From Antedon mediterranea (taxonomy: Eukaryota; Echinodermata; Crinoidea; Comatulida; Antedonidae), in NCBI RefSeq assembly GCF_964355755.1, contig NC_092676.1:25154288-25218287 (forward strand): a DNA stretch of 64,000 bases. Direction: 5' to 3'. A model generated the notes under the pieces. That model made no database searches, had not been told where the DNA came from, and was given only the letters and a program-made list of their open reading frames with translations. Made by a program: the position numbers and the translations under genes. Below, piece by piece: positions 58,601 to 64,000 of the stretch (positions are counted from its first letter, which is position 1; every line of letters starts with the position of its first letter).

Positions 58601-60472
58601 CATTAACATAATAATGTACATATACTGTGACAAATAAAACAACAAACAAGTTTACGGTTTAGGCCTATAACGTGAATATATTCTAAAATGTGTAAATCGT
58701 CCTGCTGTAAAAATGATCTACACCTATTATTATTATTATTATTAAATATTTGGAGAAAGATATCCGCAAGATTTGGACGCAACGCAGTTGTAATTGCGCG
58801 CAAGAGATGTAAGCGCGTTGCAACGATTTCATCAATTACGACGCATTGGATCACCCAACTGTCACTTGTGATTGGTCAACTTACTTGCATTGTACATAGG
58901 CCTAATCGTCGTTTCATTGTGCGTGCAAGTCGAAACTAAGCTTTAGGCTTAGATTGTAAACTTACCATATTCGTATTGTTTTTCTAGGAATACTCGAATA
59001 TTTGCTTTTGGCGGGCCAATGCAGTTGTCACAGACTTGTGCTGGAAATTAAATTCATTTATCAATTAATCTTAAAAACACCATTAATGAATGTAGAAATG
59101 TTTTCTCTGCAGTATACCATACTCTTCCCGTGGAGAGCTCCCGCCCCCGATTTAAAACACATAGGATCTAATTTGCGTCGTCGATGTTCAGGCAGTAGTG
59201 TCAAGCCCCGGTGTCAAGCACAGAACCGACGACGGTTAGATTGACCATGGATTGACAGAATCAACCTGTCACAATATAATTCAATCACAACATTCAAGAT
59301 GATTGACACCCGTCTGATTTCGTCCGTTAATGTTTTGCTAATCACCCAATGATTGGGCTTTCACACCCTCCCGCTGATACGCGGGCTGATACGTCTAAAG
59401 TGATGCCTGTGCGTAAATTTAATCGTCTGCTGCGAAACATGTACAGACGATATGGGAAGGAACTAATCTCTAGATCTTTTGATTTCTACAACACTTCAGA
59501 CCACTATGCCTGAAAACGATAATTTAATAATATAGTAGCAGGGGCTTAACGAATACCACGCTAGGGAATTATAAAAGAACGCATTCAAATATGAAATGGG
59601 CCTCCTGCGATAAGCATTAATAGTAGCTTATTACAAAAGTTTTCAGTCTTGTGTATTTGTTCCAGTTTACAAAGTGTTCTTATAAGAAAAATATCTTCAA
59701 ATATTTCCAAAACGTGATCTTCATGCTATTCGATAATTAAAATATTTCAACTTACGTTTTAGTGGTCTAGGGTTAGCAGCAACGTGTGGTGGGTTCACGT
59801 TGGTAGTCTGCGGTTGTACATTAACTTCTGAAAAACATTAACATGACATTGTATTGCAATAACCAGAGTGTAAACTAAAAGGAAACTTTACCATGATTCA
59901 TCACGTATGAAAAATAGAATTATAGCAACTATGACGTCATCAAGAAGTCACCTGCTACGTAGGCATTGCAAATTAGACGTACCTTTAGGCCTATCCAATG
60001 ATGGGTCACGTGGCATTTCTTCCACAATTGCCTCGGGAGATATGCAGACGCCTCTATCGTATTCAGGAAAGTCGTTGCATGCCAGATAGTCCGGCCATTT
60101 TACCTTATGGCGCAGCATGATTGGTTCACATCCCCTTTTAACACGCAAACACAAACTCTTGCATGGTGGGATAGCTGCGTCATTTTGGAAACCATACGCG
60201 CAGATCGGGGCGTACATAGAGCACAGAAAAAAGATAAGATGTGAGCTACAATTGGTCGCGGCAAGACCTTGGAACTGTGAAATAGCCAGTTTGGCGTTTT
60301 CCTGTGTGCTGTGATGAAGATGGTTTGGCATTCGAGTTTTGTTCCATGGCATATCCTTACACATTGGTAGTTTTATCAGTTCACATGTTGCGGCATTACT
60401 GCAGACGACGGAAGTAGAGAGAAGGAAGAAGGCGATCGCCGCAGACGATATCGTAACAGTTGTTAGTGACAT
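55624..60472 (-). CDS. sfrp3/4: Secreted Frizzled-related protein, sFRP3/4 type, 358 aa
   Basis: Coding exons: 59983-60472, 59756-59827, 58966-59040, 56438-56559, 56155-56313, 55624-55782. All are GT/AG and the phases sum to 359 codons. Secreted FRPs bind Wnt or Frizzled outside the cell and tune Wnt signalling. Residues 1-27 form a signal peptide ([14 protein letters not shown]). Residues 30-150 are a Frizzled CRD with all ten cysteines; [16 protein letters not shown] and [15 protein letters not shown] are the sFRP3/FRZB and sFRP4 versions of the fold. Exon 2 is a short Pro/Asn linker. Exons 3-5 form the netrin-like domain ([32 protein letters not shown]). Exon 6 is a Lys/Arg-rich tail resembling that of vertebrate sFRP4. 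The ATG at 60472 gives the best signal peptide; an upstream ATG at 60499 spans a likely 3' splice site. Confidence 0.93.
56596..56887 (+). mobile_element. tRNA-derived SINE family S, copy 3, in sfrp3/4 intron
   Basis: Starts inside the head (ATTACGTAGCCATAACATCG, B box GGGTTCAAGTCTCAC), continues through GTCTTCTCGGATAAGGACTG and CTTTCGAGACGAATAGGGG, and ends GTCACCCAGTATAAATAAAT. It is antisense to sfrp3/4 and lies about 35 bases from the exon-4 acceptor. Confidence 0.85.
57010..57190. mobile_element. Foldback-family B relative with 42-bp tandem duplication
   Basis: GAGTTGACCAATCACAAGCG resembles the inner arm of the element at 15889. CATTTCTTATGATGAGCGTC, GATTGGTCAAATTA and TTACCGTAGCGTTA occur twice in tandem. 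Confidence 0.6.
58725..58743. repeat. (ATT)n microsatellite
   Basis: Six tandem copies. Confidence 0.8.
58757..58945. mobile_element. Foldback-family B relative in sfrp3/4 intron 3
   Basis: GGACGCAACGCAGTTGTAAT and a distal GTGATTGGTCAACTTACTTG recall, in inverse order, the arms of the 15889 element. It ends at AAGCTTTAGG about 25 bases from exon 3. Confidence 0.45.
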
Positions 60473-60485
60473 TCTTGGACGGATG

Positions 60486-61747
60486 CTAAAACACAACACA
60501 AACAGCTGATTAAAATACTAAATAGACCTAGTTTATTATTTATGTTGCGTGCAAAGAAGAAAAATACAGTAGGCTGGTTCAATTGTCGAAAAAAACACCA
60601 AACGTCTCAAAACGTAAACGTCATAAATTAAACATAATTCTGAAAAATAAAGAACTAGTTATGCAAGCACTGCGTACAATTATTGATAACTGTGGTTCTT
60701 TTGTAAACTTCGTGCTCCCTACTGACTTACCAAGTTACTACTTCACAGTACCAAACAGCTGGAAGGTGCCTGCCCAGAACATACCACACACAATACTTAA
60801 TGTTGATACAAATTTACTACATACTTTGGGGGCTAGAAGTTTGAACATGATTATCAATAAGCCTACTTTGTCGGCGTATTAACTGCGCGCGCTAAACACA
60901 GCCAGGTCACATAAAACGATAAATGCCTAACTCAATAAACACACACCTGGTATTTAAACCATACGATTTCTGTCATCTATGGTTATGGGTCGATTTGGAC
61001 GATTTAAAGCTAACTTTATTTATGTAACTTCATACTAAAATGTGATCGGGCCGCAACGCTATGTTTCTCCGACATAACGATGCTATCACGTGACCTTAGA
61101 CCTAAAATAATATTTTGCAATAGGCATAATGGTGGTTTGAGGGTTAAAATGCGTCCAGCTTCGCCTTTAAACATTAAACACAGTGGTTCACAAGTGTTAA
61201 GTTATAGTTACTTAATATTTATTTTAGTAGAGACCAGAATGCACTTTATACAGTTATATTAACTTATAGTAATATTAATCATAACGCGTGACGTCATCGT
61301 GACCGACTCCGATCCTGAAATTAAATCATCACATGAATAATGTTGTTCTAATCATCAGCATCAAGACACATGTCCATCATGTTGTGTCGGCCGTGGCCTC
61401 ATTCACGATTGGGAACATGTTTTCGAAATAATACCAAAACAATGAGCATGCAGCAAACGCTCGACTCATTAATGGTTTGGTTAGCTACGGGTTTCGGCCT
61501 TGTCCTCAGAGTGACTCGAATTGTAGTACGATGATAATAAGTTAACATTCACAATCAGGAAGTCCTAACTAGGGAACAACGAGAATCGTCCCGATTATCA
61601 GCCACATAAATAACTTTATAAATAACACAGTCGGTTAATGATAGCTATAGTCATAAGAAAAAAGGGATAGAAAGGGTATAGTTGAGACCTGGCAGATTGA
61701 ATTGAAGTTAGCATTCAATGAATTACGGTATCGGTTAAGTCGCAACT

Positions 61748-61779
<32 letters not shown>

Positions 61780-64000
61780 GATGAGAATCGTCCCAATTTA
61801 TCAGAAATAAATAACTTGTTTTGCCTTAGGTGGGTTCATCCAACTTTTGATAAATAACTTTATAAATGAAACAGTCGGTTCGAAATATCTAAGTCATAAA
61901 AAAGTATAGGAAGTATAGCTATGGGACCTTGCAGACTTGAGAATTGATTCTTAATTTTTGCAGAGATGCACGATATAGGTATAATCATAGCAGAAAACAA
62001 TTCATCCTTTTTTTTTATTTCTCGTTAATGGTCTTTATCTGTAGTCCTCAGTTCTAAAACACGATTATAAACACTGAACAGTTAGGATTCGATTTAATAA
62101 TCAAAAGGAAGAGCAAGACCTACACAACGAATTTATGGCTTTTTACAATAAGACAATGGACCTGCGAAACACCATATTTTAACGAGAGGGGAGAAAACAC
62201 TCCCGGCTAGACGTAAACAAACAAAACTCCTTGTCCAAATAAACATTTTGTCTACCAGGCCTACATACAAAGATGCTATTATAGCCTACATCTTCCTCAG
62301 TTAAAAGATGTTACTTCCTTTTCTGTTTTGCCCAATTATAAACTTGGTAAAAAATAGAAACTTACCGAAAGTCAAAACTGACCTATTCTCGATCGAGTTG
62401 CGACGTCTACTTTTTAGATCTAGCCTATTTAGAGATGATTAATCTTATTTGCTGGTGGTTTAGCCTCGCCTAGGCCTTGTGTGTTTTTCTCCAAAATATG
62501 TGCTTGACTATAAAGGGTCGTTCTCTTCTTAATACCCTCCACTCAGTCTTGGTCACGTCGATTTTTCTTGATAGGCTAATAATCACAAATCCATTTAAGT
62601 TATTGAAATCCTATAATTCCCTTTTTTCTCCTGTTTACTTCAATGAATTACAACCAGATATTCATGTTCGCACTACTATGATGGAAAAAAGTATAGGCCT
62701 ATCTAGACAGAGATTTTTTGGTCGATACTTCCAAGAATTACTTTATAGTCTGCTTGTTAAAAGCAGACGATACCACAACGTTTACTAAATACAGATGAAA
62801 AAAGATGTTTTTTTTTACGTTTACATATCCGGCTTTGAGAGACATTCACCTCCCCTTGAGGACATTCGACGTGATGTGATAAAAGTGGATTCAACGACTT
62901 GTCTATTGATACTTAAAGCTCCGTCAAGACGGATTAGGCAGTCGATAGCGGCGATGTGTTGACGTTTCTCTTGAGTGTTTTTTCACGCCTTCCAAGTGAC
63001 AGATTAGAATATTGTAAGTTATGCTGATTGCAGGGCACATGTAATAAGGTATAACTGAACCCAAAACTTTTCGACAAGTTGGGATCGGCTGCTAAATTAG
63101 GTCAACCAACCAATGAGAAAATTCGACAACTAACTATTGTATTAGAAATTACCTACAGTGATAAAATACATTCGGACGTGCTGCATGTTACATGCACATT
63201 TATAAAGACGGGTACCGGTTCATTGACCTTTGTGCGATATTTGATACAGACTAAAAGAATAAGAGTAGAAACAAACAATACTTTAATCATAATCATAAAG
63301 AGAATATGCCGACAGTGAATGTTATTACCGGTTGTTAAATATCATTAACAACCCAACAATTTTAATATCATTCTGGAATTGTCTTTACGTACTGGTACAT
63401 AATCAAACATTGGGTGACACACACACCCGCCCTGTCTTATAGCATATGAGAAAAATGTGCCCCTTAACCGGTATAACCACAATAGTTTAAACTGCCAATC
63501 AACGTCATAATAACAAGTAGAAACGTCTTCACTTAAATTCAAATGACACGTTGACGTTTTACCTTGTCACATCGCCGTAGGAAACACGACATCAAGAAGA
63601 AAAGTGAAATAATTGTTTATTAGCTGTTCTTTGGACGCGTATTCACGATACGTAACAACTAACATACGAACATGGAGTTGTGAAATAAGTAACTTATTTT
63701 ACAAATACCTGAATTCCAACATTATTTAGCTAGTTAGCAATTATTAAACAATTAGTGCCTTTATGTTTAGGCCACCTGCTTAAGTAAAAATACTTAGCGT
63801 CCTCTCAATCTGGGATTTTAATACCTGATTACGTTTACGTCTACATGACGAATACAATCCAACGACGACGCGAGGGATAACGTTTACTGTAAATTTGTAG
63901 AAAAAGTAACGTTCGTTCGGGAACCAGAATGAACTGAAAGGGATCGAAATGTCGTCATCGATAGATGGGGCTATACACACATTTCTCAAGAACAGAAAAA
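60486..64000. other. 5' flank of sfrp3/4
   Basis: On the minus strand a TTGTGTTTTAG acceptor at 60486 suggests that the coding start is in a second or later exon. A strong donor TTTCG|GTAAGT ends at 62366, and the segment above it (about 62366-62460) may be a non-coding exon. A (GAAA)n microsatellite lies at about 61750-61781. No coding gene was found; small open frames near 60.6 and 62.5 kb have no recognisable features. Confidence 0.35.
61748..61782. repeat. (AAAG)n microsatellite
   Basis: About eight uninterrupted tetranucleotide units. Confidence 0.9.

Noticed and set aside
60583-60882. 99-aa plus-strand open frame upstream of sfrp3/4
   Set aside because: No recognisable motif, no splice partners, and it overlaps the sfrp 5' flank. 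It could be a chance frame; I do not list it as a gene.
62477-62788. 103-aa plus-strand open frame
   Set aside because: Composition resembles translated AT-rich DNA and there is no conserved motif.

Overview
This is metazoan nuclear DNA: AT-rich, intron-rich and full of short interspersed repeats. The gene content (EPS8, CEP55 and a secreted Frizzled-related protein of the sFRP3/4 type), the tRNA-headed SINEs and an L2/CR1-type LINE tail suggest a marine invertebrate deuterostome. My guess is an echinoderm; that is inference from style and gene content, not an alignment.

Layout: (1) 2.25-5.97 kb, + strand: a five-exon gene encoding about 372 aa that I do not recognise. (2) 6.43-7.13 kb, - strand: a 233-aa coiled-coil protein carrying the W-x-x-Y-D-x-x-R signature of the CEP55 ESCRT/ALIX-binding region. 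(3) 11.27-12.97 kb, - strand: a two-exon cep55 homologue of 335 aa with that region, a UBAN-like coiled coil and a C-terminal CCHC zinc finger. (4) 17.4-43.5 kb, - strand: eps8 in 20 coding exons whose reading phases join throughout, giving about 1028 aa with PTB, SH3, proline-rich and C-terminal effector regions; non-coding first exons probably lie upstream (candidate at 50.65 kb). (5) 55.6-60.5 kb, - strand: sfrp3/4 in six coding exons, 358 aa, with signal peptide, Frizzled CRD, netrin-like domain and basic tail. The 60.5-64 kb end holds sfrp 5' flank with one candidate non-coding exon.

The rest is repeat-rich. A palindromic MITE of about 145 bp occurs 11 times, ten of them inside or just upstream of eps8. 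There are also a tRNA-derived SINE family (three copies, one nested in a MITE), hAT-like elements (one with an 8-bp target duplication), a 1.4-kb foldback element, several other inverted-repeat elements, minisatellites, and a repeat carrying a hammerhead-ribozyme-like core.

The genes do not form an operon. They act in separate processes: abscission (CEP55), actin and receptor signalling (EPS8), and extracellular Wnt modulation (sFRP). The two CEP55-like genes look like a local duplication in which one copy lost its ubiquitin-binding end. I found no prokaryotic features, no CRISPR array and no convincing functional tRNA or rRNA gene.
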